A program made the position numbers and the translations under genes. 64,000 bases of DNA, from the NCBI GenBank assembly GCA_910589415.1, contig OU342630.1, forward strand, positions 22,601,867-22,665,866, read 5' to 3'. Of this stretch, positions 1-10,160 are shown piece by piece (position 1 is the first letter of the stretch; each line of letters opens with the position of its first letter). Source of the stretch: Malachius bipustulatus (Eukaryota > Arthropoda > Insecta > Coleoptera > Melyridae). The notes beneath the pieces were generated by a model. The model was given only the letters and a program-made list of their open reading frames with translations. It was not told where the DNA came from and made no database searches.

Positions 1-375
1 TCTGACCATTTCTGGCCAAGAACAACGGGGTGAAACGGGAACTCGCCGCGTGAAATCGACGAAAATCCGTCCTCGCCCGTCTTTGAGGATGCTGAACGCG
101 ATGCTGACGTCGAGGTCGGTCCTCGAAGCCCGCCAACCCCTCTACGCGGCCAAGAACAACCCCCTGAAGGGATGAAAAGTTAACATGAGATCTTTTTAGT
201 TCTCGTTCGTTCAGCATCCACGAAAACGGGCGTGGACGGATTTTCGTCGATTTCACGCGGCGAGTTCCCGTTTCACCCCTTTCGGAGGTTGTTCTTGGCC
301 GCGTAGAGGGGTTGGCGGGCGTCGAGGACCGACCTCGACGTGAGCATCGCATTCAGCGACCTCGAAAACGGGGGG
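1..375. repeat. GC-rich ~135-bp repeat unit in inverted arrangement
   Basis: A unit beginning GGCCAAGAACAAC starts at 14 and restarts near 148, a period of about 134 bp. The same unit reappears on the opposite strand at about 232-375; for example, the reverse complement of 233-300 matches 14-75 and that of 301-375 matches 85-160. The two blocks face each other across a short unique stretch near 170-230. The block is much more GC-rich than the DNA that follows. No reading frame in it looks coding. It may be the end of a satellite block or of a larger repeat cut by the window edge. Confidence 0.6.
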
Positions 376-1030
376 TGATACAAGTTTGGCGGCCAAGAGA
401 AAAAAGTTCCGTGATTTACCCTTCATAGGGGTGGTTTTCGGCCGTTTTAGAGGATGCGATCAACTCGAGAAGAGTTTATTAAACCACCACCATCGTATTC
501 ATCGTCCTCGAAAAGTTACTCTGAAATCCGAGTCCGACTCACAGAATCCACTATTATTAGTAGGGTTCATGATCATCTAATCTAAAGACTATACGGTTTC
601 GGTCATAATAAACGATGAGTAATGGTTTTGGTCGTGGACTTACTATATGTGGTTGTTAGATAATATGCATTAGGTTGATTACGTTGATTACGTAATTAAG
701 CTCAAAAAATTTATTTGGGAATATGGCGCGCCACACACTCTAATAAATTAAAGACGTTGCACGTCAACGAACTTTCAATTCAGTTAGGTACCGGAATTAA
801 TCTTCCGAATTAAATATTTGTGCTGTAAATATATTAAAATTTGCAGCAACACCATATCTCTCTACACAAATTATTGAGTGAATTATGATCGCAACGCTCT
901 TCTGATTCATGCAGCCACTTCCTGTCAATCTACTTCATTATTAACAGGCTAAATAAACATTCGGGCGTCGCAGTGACTGTAAACAATTTCAAAGTTTAAA
1001 AACCTCTACGGATCATAAATATAGGTACTA
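376..1030. other. No recognisable feature
   Basis: AT-rich DNA with a 64-codon open frame at 386-580 that shows no recognisable domain and borders the GC-rich repeat. I see no gene, RNA or mobile element here. Confidence 0.5.
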
Positions 1031-1553
1031 TACAGGGTGTTACTGAATAGGTGTTACAAACTTACAGGGCATGTAGGAAATGCAAAAATAGGCGATAAAT
1101 TTCCTGTAAACATGGGTCGTTGGAGCTTTAGTTTTTGGGATACAGGGTTTTGAAGTTCTTCGAAAAATTTAATATGTTTTTCATTCTCCCCTTTACGAAA
1201 TTGTAACTTTCTGTCTTGATAAGACAACCGCAAGCGAAAGTAAAACATCCTTGGTGATAGGTTGCTAGGTGCATGGTTGCTAGCTATGAAAACTTTCGTG
1301 GCCTGGACAAAAAAGTAGAAATGTCAGTTTTAATTAACGTTTATTTAGATAAAATTTATGTTTTCAACCCTTACTTCGTAGAATCTCTGCATACTTATTG
1401 ATTATGAATAAAACACTAATGTTTTATAAAATTCTACTGTATATTGATGGATGGTAGAAACGTTACACGTGTTTCGCTACTTTTCATGTAGCATCTTCAG
1501 ACGTAAATAAAATTTTATTTATCTGAAAATTATCCGATTTTTCATCACCCTGT
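1031..1553. repeat. TACAGGGTG...CACCCTGTA-ended repeat
   Basis: The stretch opens with TACAGGGTGT at 1031 and closes with CACCCTGTA at 1545-1553, giving short inverted ends like those of other repeats in this window (1774, 50852, 59902). The interior has no long open frame. Only about 9 bp of the ends are inverted, so the pairing of these two ends is plausible but not proven. Confidence 0.35.
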
Positions 1554-1773
1554 ATTAAAATTTACTCCTCATACTGGGATAAAACGTGAAAAGTTAGGAT
1601 AGGGACATGTAAACCGTTTTTAGATATCTTGAGCCGTTCTAGTTCTAGACTGATTTGAAGTTGAAAATTTTCGATTTTCACTTGTTTATAACTCATAAAC
1701 CGCTCAATCTAAATTCCAATGGTGAAAACCACCTGTATTAGATTTCTTCAGACATTTAAAAAATATAAAGTTT

Positions 1774-1963
1774 TACAGGGTGTTTCCGTTAAAATAACGA
1801 AGTAGGTGTCAACTTCCGGTATTTCCGGAAGTGCGGCCATCTTGAAAATATTTTCATTGAATTTCTCTTGATCACTTATGTCTGGAAATTTTTTATTTTG
1901 AGGTTATAGGCCCATTAGTTTCCGAGATATAGCCGGTGGCCATCCTTAAGCAGACACCCTGTA
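1774..1963. repeat. Short TACAGGGTGT-ended repeat (MITE-like)
   Basis: About 190 bp flanked by TACAGGGTGT at 1774-1783 and ACACCCTGTA at 1954-1963, a 10-bp perfect inverted terminus. The inside contains a small palindrome (TTCCGG...CCGGAA) near 1815-1832 and no coding frame. The size and ends fit a small non-autonomous inverted-repeat element. DNA between 1554 and 1773 shows nothing recognisable. Confidence 0.4.
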
Positions 1964-2030
1964 TACACAGTATATAAATCAATCTTAGAAGATAATAATA
2001 ATAAAATTAATAAATACAAATATTATAAAA

Positions 2031-2493
2031 TCAACCATAAATATGGTGATGAATGATGTGTAGAGAATCAATTAGTATATTTTTCGAAATTATCAATAAT
2101 TCATCTTTATTTAAATTGAATTTTTCGAAAAAATTTAAAACACTATTACTAATTATTGATCCTCTAGCCCCAAACCACAAACCTAAAGTATGCCAATTTC
2201 GATTACCAAAATTTTGAAAATATTTTTTTTTATAATATTCGACACAACCATCATAAATATTTTGTTTCTCCAATTGAACATCAGAATCTTGATTTGGATT
2301 ATTAGTTTCAAAACGTATATAGTTGGATCAATTATGTAGGCGTTATTTGATTTTTTATCAAATGCAACTATGTCACTGAAACGCTTCCTTCCTGCTTCAT
2401 CTATTGCAAAAACCTCTTCGTAGCAATCGTAATTTTTTTCTTGAAGAAAAATTAAATTGAAGAACCTTGAATCACAAGGTTGTTGAAAGCAAG
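2031..2493 (-). pseudogene. LINE C-terminal restriction-like endonuclease fragment
   Basis: Two overlapping minus-strand frames (2183-2493 and 2031-2273) together carry a motif order typical of the C-terminal endonuclease of R2-like, site-specific-type LINEs: a DEAGRKRFSDIVAFD block, then YIIDPTI, then a GLWFGARG block near the C terminus. The acidic residues in SDIVAFD and IIDPT would be the nuclease catalytic positions. The reading switches frame near 2270, so the gene is broken. The reverse transcriptase that should precede it is absent or replaced: upstream lie a SINE and an RT fragment that seems to belong to another LINE. This is a dead fragment. Confidence 0.6.
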
Positions 2494-2749
2494 ATCCGTT
2501 GACTTTAAAAAAAAAAAAAAGGGGGAGCATCGGTCTTCCCTATGTAGGTAAGACAAAGTCGCTCCACACCGGTAATATGGGTTTGGAGCCTCTTGCTCAT
2601 ACACCCAGCCTCAAGTATGCCAAATAAATAGTAGAAACAACACAGACACCCAGAGCCTTCACCGAGAATCGAACTCAGTCCGACGGATCCAACGATCAAG
2701 CAGTTCTCGCTACTTAACCGCGAGGCCACGCCAGGCTCATCCGTTGACT
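2494..2749 (-). mobile_element. tRNA-derived SINE with 11-bp target duplication
   Basis: On the minus strand the head resembles tRNA-Ser/Leu: an A box (TGGCCTCGCGGTTAAGTAG, about 2715-2733) and a B box (GTTCGATTCTC, about 2667-2677) at tRNA-like spacing, followed by an unrelated body of roughly 150 bp. The copy is flanked by ATCCGTTGACT at 2494-2504 and 2739-2749, a clean target duplication. Its sense-strand 3' end is a run of 14 T (2507-2520 reads A on the plus strand), not the usual A-rich tail. It sits where an RT fragment and an endonuclease fragment of different LINE types meet. Confidence 0.75.
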
Positions 2750-2754
2750 TCCTC

Positions 2755-3568
2755 CAGTTTAACAGGCAAACTGGCCCGCACTTAGTGGGCTAGTATACTC
2801 CCTCTGATATAGGTACGCATCCAGCAACTTTTCCAGATTTTTTAGTAAAAAAGATGTTAGGCTAATGGGTCTGAGTGACTTTGGGTGTGGTTCTGTACGA
2901 CCCACCTTGGGTATGTGTATCACCCTAGTCGCCGACCAGCCGGATATGGTATGTAATTCCATGCCAGGCTAGCTTAATATCTTAATTAAAGATGGCATCA
3001 ATATCTTCAAACCCGTTTGCAGTAAGGCCGGAAATATGCCGTCATCTCCTGGCGATTTGACAGACTTGAAGGCTTTCACCGCTCTTTCAATAATTGTATG
3101 GGTTCTATGATCGATTGACACACCACCCAATCAGGTTGTTGAGGTCGTTTTTGTCGTCCTCCTGTTGGGGGCGGTCGACGACCAGACAGAGGCAAGCTAC
3201 CTGGGAAATGTGTATCTCTTAAGATCTCTAGCGTTTCTTCGATTGAGTCCGTATAAAAGACGTTAGATCGTTTTATCAAACCAAGTGTCTGTATCAGATC
3301 GTTTGAGTGTATCTTGTGGATTCTGTTACTACTAGGCAGATCACTGATGCTCTCGCAGAACTTCCTCCAAGACTCTCTTTTAGTTCGTCTGATCTCCTTA
3401 TTATATTCCGTTAGATTACGTTTATATTGTTCCCCAGTTGCCCGTCGCCTTCTTAGCTCGATTGAAGAGCCGTCTATCTGATTTTCTACGTTTTTCTAAG
3501 TCGTTGTTCCACCAGTCAACATTTATGTTGTTTCTTTTTACCATTAGTGGACAGTTTTCATGATATTG
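2755..3568 (-). pseudogene. APE-type LINE reverse transcriptase fragment
   Basis: The minus strand encodes, in order, a WWNNDLEKRRKSDRRLFNRA-like block (3545 to about 3440), a linker (3279-3076) and the first RT block, KSLRPISLTSFLLKNLEKLLD (2962-2759). The order matches the region between endonuclease and RT of Jockey/I/R1-type LINEs. Frames change several times and an in-frame stop follows the QFAC residues near 2760. The coding sequence runs right up to 3568, where a relic LTR begins, so that LTR probably inserted into this LINE. The catalytic RT core is missing. Confidence 0.6.
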
Positions 3569-3756
3569 TTACGGGTCTCACAATAATAATTCACCACCAC
3601 TAAAGTCTGCAAATTCCTTTATTGACTAACACAAAAAGATACAATAACTTATAGCCTCTAAATCTAAATAATCAATAAACACAGTTCTCTTGTCTCCACT
3701 CAAAGATTACACACCACTTGTCTATTCTACACAATCCGCTATATATTCCGCTATAA
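3569..3756 (-). mobile_element. Relic LTR, 3' portion (part 1 of 3)
   Basis: The segment begins TGTTACGGG, which on the minus strand is an LTR 3' end reading CCCGTAACA, and holds AATAAA on the minus strand near 3620, placed as a polyadenylation signal would be. The LTR is interrupted at about 3757 by a LINE and resumes at 5371. Related sequence is found at 50641-50740. No matching internal region or second LTR is visible. Confidence 0.45.
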
Positions 3757-5040
3757 TCCGCAAAAGTTTTTGAATCCTGCGTCTTTGAACGTATATTCTC
3801 TGTCGTGAAGCATCATCTGTCTCCGAATCAGCATGGTTTTGTTCCCCATCGATCAACAGTCACTAACCTGGCCTGTTTTTCGCAGTTTGTATCTGAGGTG
3901 ATTGATGATGGAGGTCAGGTCGATGTGATATATACTGACTTCCAGAAGGCTTTTGATCAAATGGATCACTTCGTTCTCTTGAAAAAGCTTTATTTGTTTG
4001 GTTTTACCCAGCCCATGATAGACTTGCTTAAATCTTACCTCTTTGACAGAAAGCAATACGTCACCTACAATAACTTCATTTCAGAATCTTTTACACCCAC
4101 CTCAGGAGTGCCACAGGGCTCTAACTTGGGCCCGCTATTATTCTTACTTTTCATCAATGACATCACCAACGTCATATCATGTAATAACTTGCTTTACGCT
4201 GATGACTTGAAACTATTCGTAAATGTTAGGTCCATCTCTGACTGTTCTCTTTTGCAGAATAATGTTGACCGTGTAATGGAGTGGTGTGAACTGAACAGGC
4301 TCTCCCTGAATACCTCCAAGTGCAGTGTTATTACCTACTCTCGTAGAAGATCTACCGAGTATTTTGGTTACACCATCGGTGATATACAGCTGGCGAGAGT
4401 GGATTCTATCAGGGACCTGGGTGTTCTTTTCGATTGCAGCTTTAACTTTGCCACTCACATCTCTGATATTGTTAGCCGCGCCCTTAAAACATTCGGCTTC
4501 ATTTATAGGAACTGTAAAGAGTTCACAAATGTTGGTGCATTGTTAACGCTCTTTTACACTCTGGTTAGATCTAGACTTGAGTATGCGTGTCTTATCTGGT
4601 TTCCTGTTCCCCAAGCCCATATTCATGCCCTGGAAAATGTTCAGCGAAAATTTCTGAAGTTCTTATTCTTCCGAGTTGAAGGTGTCTATCCCCAACGAGG
4701 ATTTGAACACACTCTCCTTCTCAATAGGTTTGGAGTTTTATCGCTGGAAATGAGGCGTATAATTGTTGTAACTCGTTTCCTTTTTAAACTGATAAATGGT
4801 GGAATAGACTGCGTGTTTTTGCTTGGTAAATTGCCGTTCTTGGTTCCCCGTTTAAATTCACGTTACTCAATAACTTTTTACACTCCCTCTGGAAAAAGTG
4901 GTGCTCTGACTAGGTCGCCACTCTACCTGATGTGTGCTTATTTTAATAGTATTAGTGATTGTTGCGACTTGAACCATGACAGTTTCAGCATTATGCGTCG
5001 CCTTGTTATTGAGAGATGGTCTGGTAGTTGTCGGTATTAG
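3757..5040 (+). pseudogene. LINE ORF2, 3' half (RT to C terminus)
   Basis: An uninterrupted frame of about 428 codons that starts inside the protein, so the GTG at 3805 is not a true start. RT motifs are in order: QHGFVPHRST, YTDFQKAFDQMDH, GVPQGSNLGPLLFLLFIND, then the catalytic LLYADDLKLF (YADD near 4195-4206), followed by SLNTSKC and the LGVLFD block. The C-terminal third is the usual LINE region after RT with no recognised enzyme. The family is an APE-type LINE of the Jockey/CR1 kind; the exact clade is uncertain. The frame is intact where present, suggesting a young insertion, but the endonuclease and ORF1 are missing, so the copy is dead on arrival. Confidence 0.75.
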
Positions 5041-5337
5041 CGACTTTCTATCTGTAAATTAATTGGTAGCATAATACTATTCTTGATTGTTAATATAATT
5101 ATTTACTTAGTTATTAGTTGATTATTATTGATTATTAGATTATCTTGTTATTAATTAATGGTATTAATTTTGCTATGTTTTTTATTTCATAGCTTTTCAT
5201 AGTTTTTAGTTATAATCTGTTGTTAATTTTGTAATTCTGTATGAAGAATGGGTTTGTTTTCTTCTTTTTTCTTTTTGTCAAATGTATTTTATATTTTGTT
5301 TCCTGTAATTGGGCTCTTTGTCTGTTGGAAACAATAA

Positions 5338-5370
<33 letters not shown>
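3757..5370 (+). mobile_element. 5'-truncated LINE with (TTA)n tail
   Basis: The insertion starts in mid-RT at about 3757, where the open frame begins just after a stop in flanking DNA. It contains the ORF2 3' half (to 5040), an AT-rich 3' UTR of about 300 bp, an AATAAA at 5332 and a (TTA)n tail to about 5370. 5' truncation plus a microsatellite tail is the normal signature of target-primed LINE insertion. It splits the relic LTR between 3569-3756 and 5371-5491. A target duplication is not clear; TATAA occurs on both sides. Confidence 0.7.
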
Positions 5371-5491
5371 ACACTACTGGCTACCTTACTTCATCAGACT
5401 TCACTTCCACTTTCAAGTAACTACTGCTCTGTCTTACTTACTATACTTCAGCTTTCACTTTCACGTCCAAGATACCACTACTCCAAAAGCG
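5371..5491 (-). mobile_element. Relic LTR (part 2 of 3)
   Basis: Continues the LTR broken at 3756. The sequence ACTGCTCTGTCT...TATACTTCAGCTTTCAC is shared, rearranged, with 50641-50740. The segment ends with TACTCCAAAAGCG (5479-5491), which is repeated at 9993-10005 as the target duplication of the Jockey-type LINE that splits it again. Confidence 0.45.
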
Positions 5492-5606
5492 GCTGGGAAC
5501 TTCAATGTGTCATGAGCAAGTATCTAAACTATAGCTCGTTTGTGTGGAAGTGGGGGTGCATGAGGTGGAATGGTGTTTAACGGTGGAGTGGTGTAGTCAA
5601 AGAGAG

Positions 5607-8203
5607 TTACTCAAAGACCATGGTGTTAATTAGTGCGCTCTCATGGAGCGGAGTCCTCTCTTTGAAGGTGTCTGTGATGTTTTTAATGTATTTGTCTAGT
5701 GGAGGGATGTTTAGTTCTGTTTGAATGGTATTGTTAGACATGAGGTATGGCGCCCCAGAGATTAATCTCAAGAACTTATTCTGGATTGTGCAGAGTTTGT
5801 GTAACTCTGGAGATGAAATTGTGTGCCAAGCGGGGGCGGCGTATGTGAGTGATGGTCTTACGATTTGTGTGTATATGAGTAATTTGTTTTTTATGTTAAG
5901 TGGGCTCTTTTTGTTTAACAATGGATAGAGTTTGCCCAGTGCACCTCTAGCTTGACAGACTTTGTTTATAATATGGTATTTCCATACTAGTTTTTTATCG
6001 TAGGTTAGGCCCAAGTATTTAACCTTGGGTGACCATGGAAGAGTTTTGCCTTGAAATTCGATCTTGTGTATTTCGTGTTTGGGGCGTCTGCCAAACAGGA
6101 TGGCCTGGGTTTTTAGAGGGTTGATTTGGATCTTCCACTGTTGGGCCCATTGTGAGATGTCGTGTAGGTGTTTGGTTATGTGATTTGTGATTAGTGTTGT
6201 TATGTTTCTTGTGCAGGTGATTGCTGTGTCACATGTATAATTTTGTGTTTAAGTTTTGTGGGATGTCTGCCGTGTATATGTTGAACAGTTGTGGTGAGAG
6301 GGGGGAACCTTGAGGAACGCCCGCCTTGGCGATGCGCTCTGTGGAGATGTGTTTAGTTACTCGTGTTTGAAATGTTCTGTTTGTGAGAAATGAATGTGTT
6401 AGTTTGATCAGGTGTGTGGGCAGGTTATGCTGTTTCATTTTGAAAAGAAGGCCGTCGTGCCAAACTTTGTCAAAGGCTTTGGAGATGTCCAGCATAACCG
6501 CTCCTGTTTGATGTTTCAGTTTGTGACCTTGTGTAATCTGTGTGGTGAGACGTGTTGTTTGGTCTGTGGTGGAGTGTCCCTCTCGGAAGCCGAATTGCTC
6601 CGGAGGGATGATGTTGGCGTCGTGTATTATGTCTTTCAGGCGTATGAGAATTATAGACTCCAAAAGCTTTCCGATGTTGGGCAGAAGACTAATGGGTCTA
6701 TAGCTCTCGGCCTGGTGTGAGGGTTTCCCCTGTTTGTGTATGAGGATGACTATTGATTTTTTCCACTGTTGTGGAAAAAAGTGTTGTGTAATGCATGCAT
6801 TGAATATTTGTGTGATCCTGTGTATGTATTCGTCAGGGAGGAGTTTGAGCTGAAAGTTGGAGATCTCGTCTCTCCCTGGCGCTTTTTTGTTCTTGAGGTG
6901 TTTTATGATGTGTTTGACTTCGTCCGAGTCTGTGAGTGCTAGATGTTCGTTGGTGGGTGTGAGGATGGAGGCTTCTACGATGGTGTGTGTGATGAGGTCT
7001 TGTAGTTCGGTATCTGGGGTGTGGTTTATTGAGAATTGTTCTTGAAGAGAGTCGGCGAAGAGTTCAGCTTTCTCTTCAAGTGCGTGTGCTGTCTTGTGAT
7101 TGTGAATGATTGGTGGGAGGGTTGGTGTTTTGGCTTTCGTAAGAGCCTTTACCATTTTCCAAAGACTATTGTCTTGGATGTCGATGGCTTCTAGGACTTT
7201 TTGCCATTCTTCGTTTCTGTATTGCTTTATGTGATGTTTTACTAGGTTCGTGTGTTGTGTGGCTGTGACTATGTGTTGTGGATCTCGTGTTTGTCTGGCT
7301 TTCCTGACTGCCCTGTTTTTGTCTCTGATGAGTTCTTTGATGTAATTTGGAATTTTTGTTTTCTGATTAAATTTTGGTGTTATGTGTATGGTGGTTGCTT
7401 TTAGTTTGGCTGATTGAATTTGTATGGTGAGTGTGTCAATGGCAGCTTCTATCTCCTGAGGAGTGTTGAGGCTGCCATGGATTGGTGGCGTGTTTTCAAG
7501 TATTTGTTTCATGATGTAGTTGTTTATTTTAGTTGTTTCGGTGTTTGTGTATGAGACGTTCAGACCCTCAACTTCCAGTAATACCGGGAGGTGGTCCGAA
7601 GTAAGTTCGTGTAGAACTTGCATGTTTCGTATGTGTGAAGTGTTTTGAGTGAGGTATAGATCGATTGTTGAAGGGTTTGAGCGTGGAGTGTAGTGTGTGG
7701 GTTCGTCAGAAACCAGAATATTGAATTGTATTCGCTGGGACAGGTACTCCAGGCAATTGCCTCGGTTGTCTGAAGTTTCACCTGTCCAGCTGTAGTGTCT
7801 GGCGTTGTAGTCTCCACCTAGAATGACTCGATCGAAGTTCGTGAAAAGTGTGGTGTAGGAGTTCTCATCTATCACCGAGGTTGGTTTTTGATAGATGGAC
7901 CCTATTAGTGTTTTGGTTTTGAGTTGTTTCGATTGTGATGAGTGTGGCTTCCAAGTTTGGGGGTGTGATGACTGTGTCGTATTTGATTTGTTTGTGTATG
8001 ACGATTGCAGTGCCGCCATTTTTCTGAGTTAATCTGTCATTTCTGACGATTGTGTAGTTGGGTATGAAGTATTTATGTGATGGCTTGAGAAATGTTTCTT
8101 GTATAAGGAGTATGTCAATGTCGTGCTGTCTTAGAAAATCTATGATTTCTGTGTGTTTGTAATTGAGTGAGTTGGCGTTCCATGTGACTATGGTAAGTGT
8201 CAT
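5607..8203 (-). pseudogene. Jockey-type LINE ORF2 (endonuclease-RT)
   Basis: Starts at the ATG at 8203, six bases after the ORF1 stop. The N-terminal APE endonuclease shows TWNANSL, LLIQETF, a GGDYNARH block and a TSDHLPV block. The frame shifts near 7880-7910, inside the endonuclease. RT follows with KNKKAPGRDEISN, YRPISLLPNIGKLLE, PEQFGFREGHST, LDISKAFDKVWHDGLL and GVPQGSPLSPQLFN. At about 6231 the reading is lost exactly where the catalytic Y-x-D-D motif should be; downstream coding continues in another frame to 5607. So nicking and polymerising domains are both damaged. Total length is close to the usual 850-900 residues. Confidence 0.78.
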
Positions 8204-8209
8204 AAGTAA

Positions 8210-9540
8210 TTAGTGTTGGGTGAGGCTGTTTTTAAGGGCGTCAAGCATGCCCTTCAGCGCGTGTTGCATTTGTGACTCGAAAACTGCTAAGCAGTTTTCG
8301 AGGGGGTTTTGTGTGTTGGGTTTGTGTCTGATCGCTGTGGATGGGGGTGGGTTGGTGGAAGGAGTGTTGTTCTGTGTCATTTGGGCATATGAGATGGAGG
8401 GTGTAGTGTGTTTAGTGGGTTGTGAAGTGGTTTTTGGAGAGTTTATTTGAGATAGGTGTTTTGGACATTTTGTGTAGTTGGCAGGGTGAGCTCCTCCACA
8501 GTTTGCGCACTCAGCCGGAAGAGCTTTTGGCTTGACGCAGTCCATGGTCTAGTGTCCCTTAGCGCATTTAAGGCACTTGGGAGTAGCCCTGCAATAATTG
8601 TGGGAGTGTCCGAATGATTGGCAGTTGTAGCATTGTGTGTGACGTGTTTTAGTTTTTAGTGATTCGACGCGGATTCTTATATCCCGTCGATGTGTGTAAT
8701 GTTATAAATTGTGTGTTCGTTCCTTGGTAACTGTAAAGATACCAAGGGTGTTGGGGTGTTGTCCGGACGTGTGAATCGTCTGACGCTGTTGGGTCTCACG
8801 TGGAAACCCAATTCGGTCAGTTCGTCGAAAACGTCATTGGTGGTGGTGTGTTCTGAGACTCCCCTAAGAACAATGTGCAGGCACTTGTCCTCGGGAAGTT
8901 GGAATGTGTGATGTTGGATATTTTGTGTTTTTAGTGCGTCTGTAATGAATTCATGGTCTTTGACTGTTAGGGGGAATATTTTGATTCCCTCCTGTGTATT
9001 TGATGCTTGTGTGATTTGTATGTTTTGCGATCTGATGTGACTGGAAAGGGCTTTCCAGTATTGTTTTTCATGCAGGATTATTGGGGGTGTTTTGAAAGTG
9101 GGTGGTTTTTGAGGAGTATGTTGTGTAATAGGTTTTGGGGTGGGGGTGAGCTTTACAGCGAAGGTGGGTGGATTATTAGTGTGTGTATTGTTGCTGGGGT
9201 GTGGAGTTAGGTTTGTCTGTGATGTAGTGGGTTAGTGTTGGGTATTCATCTCCAGAGGTGTTTTGAGAGGATTTCTGTGAGAATCTGCGTCTTTTGTTTT
9301 TGTTTTTAATTGATGTGTATGTTTCATCGTCTGATTGTGAGAAGTCAGCATCTGGTTCTGACTGCGACTAGAAGTCCATGTTTGAATCTGGTGTTTTTGG
9401 GTTTTTTAATGTATGGATGTCAATAAGCATGTGGGCGATTAGATCGTCTTGTTTTTTAATTTTGGCTTCCAGCTCCGTTACGTGTGTTGTCGGAGGCTGG
9501 AGTTTTCTTGTTGGAGATCTTCGAGATTCTGAGGGGCCAT
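8210..9540 (-). pseudogene. Jockey-type LINE ORF1 (gag-like RNA-binding protein)
   Basis: The start is the ATG at 9540-9538, reading MAPQNLEDLQQENSSLRQH, a short coiled-coil-like N terminus; the frame is lost soon after. The middle (about 8950-8700) encodes a PRE_C2HC-type domain with residues such as EDKCLHIVLRGV and ELGFHVRPNSV. Three zinc knuckles follow: CYNCQSFGHSHNYC, CLKCAKGH...C, and CANCGGAHPANYTKC (about 8640-8460). An in-frame TAG at 8551-8549 cuts the second knuckle. The C terminus is Thr/Pro/Asn-rich and ends at 8212-8210. By family knowledge this protein would coat the LINE RNA. At least one frameshift and one stop break it. Confidence 0.7.
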
Positions 9541-10005
9541 TGTGTTGTGTTAGTGTAAGGTAATGTTTGAGTAGTGTTGTAGATTGAGGTTCCCAGTTGT
9601 ATGAAGAGAATCGGATGTTCGATTCCCCTCGACGGGGTGGTCTTTGCTCACCTGCGGTTATCGGGATGTTTTCCCCGTGCTGGAGTTCGTGATCTTTACG
9701 GCCGGCAGCAGGAGGGGTGCCGGTTGAGAGGAATGCAGGAGCGAGGGGGTGTTGATTGACTGATGACGCTGCGATGCGTTGTCTAAATTCGATACGACGA
9801 TTGGTCAGGCACTGGTGTCACGAAATCAGGTGATCCAATCAAATCACTCGAAGGAATCGGGTGATCCAATCAGCACTGACTCGGGCAGCAAGTGGGAGGA
9901 GCAAAAAGCGGCGGGATCTGAACGGATTTCGAAGGTTAATGGAGCACAGAAACTAGGTACCGAACTGGACGGAACGACGGCACAACGTCGAATACTCCAA
10001 AAGCG

Positions 10006-10160
10006 CCGAACGGTCCTGTATTTATAGTACTGGCCGTGGATTCTGGTAAATGGCAGATCGTTCGAGATACCACTCTCGTATTTAATAGAATGCACAACTG
10101 TCCGTCAATGTGTCATTATGTCGAATTTTCGCGAACTGTCATTGTCTTTAATGGAACAAA
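10006..10160 (-). mobile_element. Relic LTR, promoter portion (part 3 of 3)
   Basis: After the LINE target duplication the split LTR resumes. On the minus strand it carries a TATA motif (CTATAAATACAGG, about 10014-10027) followed by the rest of the LTR further left, matching U3-R-U5 order for a minus-strand element. The outer boundary on the right is not certain; I see no clear TG start or target duplication. Confidence 0.4.

Larger units (their letters stand above)
5492..9992 (-). mobile_element. Full-length Jockey-type LINE, 13-bp target duplication
   Basis: The element lies between perfect 13-bp copies of TACTCCAAAAGCG at 5479-5491 and 9993-10005. On the minus strand it has a 5' UTR of about 450 bp (9992-9541), ORF1 from the ATG at 9540, a TAA stop at 8212-8210, six bases, then ORF2 from the ATG at 8203, ending near 5607. 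The two-ORF layout, a gag with PRE_C2HC and CCHC fingers, and an APE-type endonuclease before RT are as known for Jockey-clade LINEs. Length about 4.5 kb is complete. No long A tail is seen at the 3' end. Several frame breaks make it inactive. Confidence 0.8.

Noticed and set aside
386..580. 64-codon frame next to the GC-rich repeat
   Set aside because: Basic, His-rich, no domain, no splice or promoter context.
3805..5040. A start codon at 3805 for the LINE protein
   Set aside because: It is GTG inside an RT reading frame that continues upstream to about 3757; the protein is truncated by the insertion.
8220..9563. Several plus-strand frames opposite the Jockey-type ORF1
   Set aside because: All are antisense of the LINE gag region, which explains the open frames.
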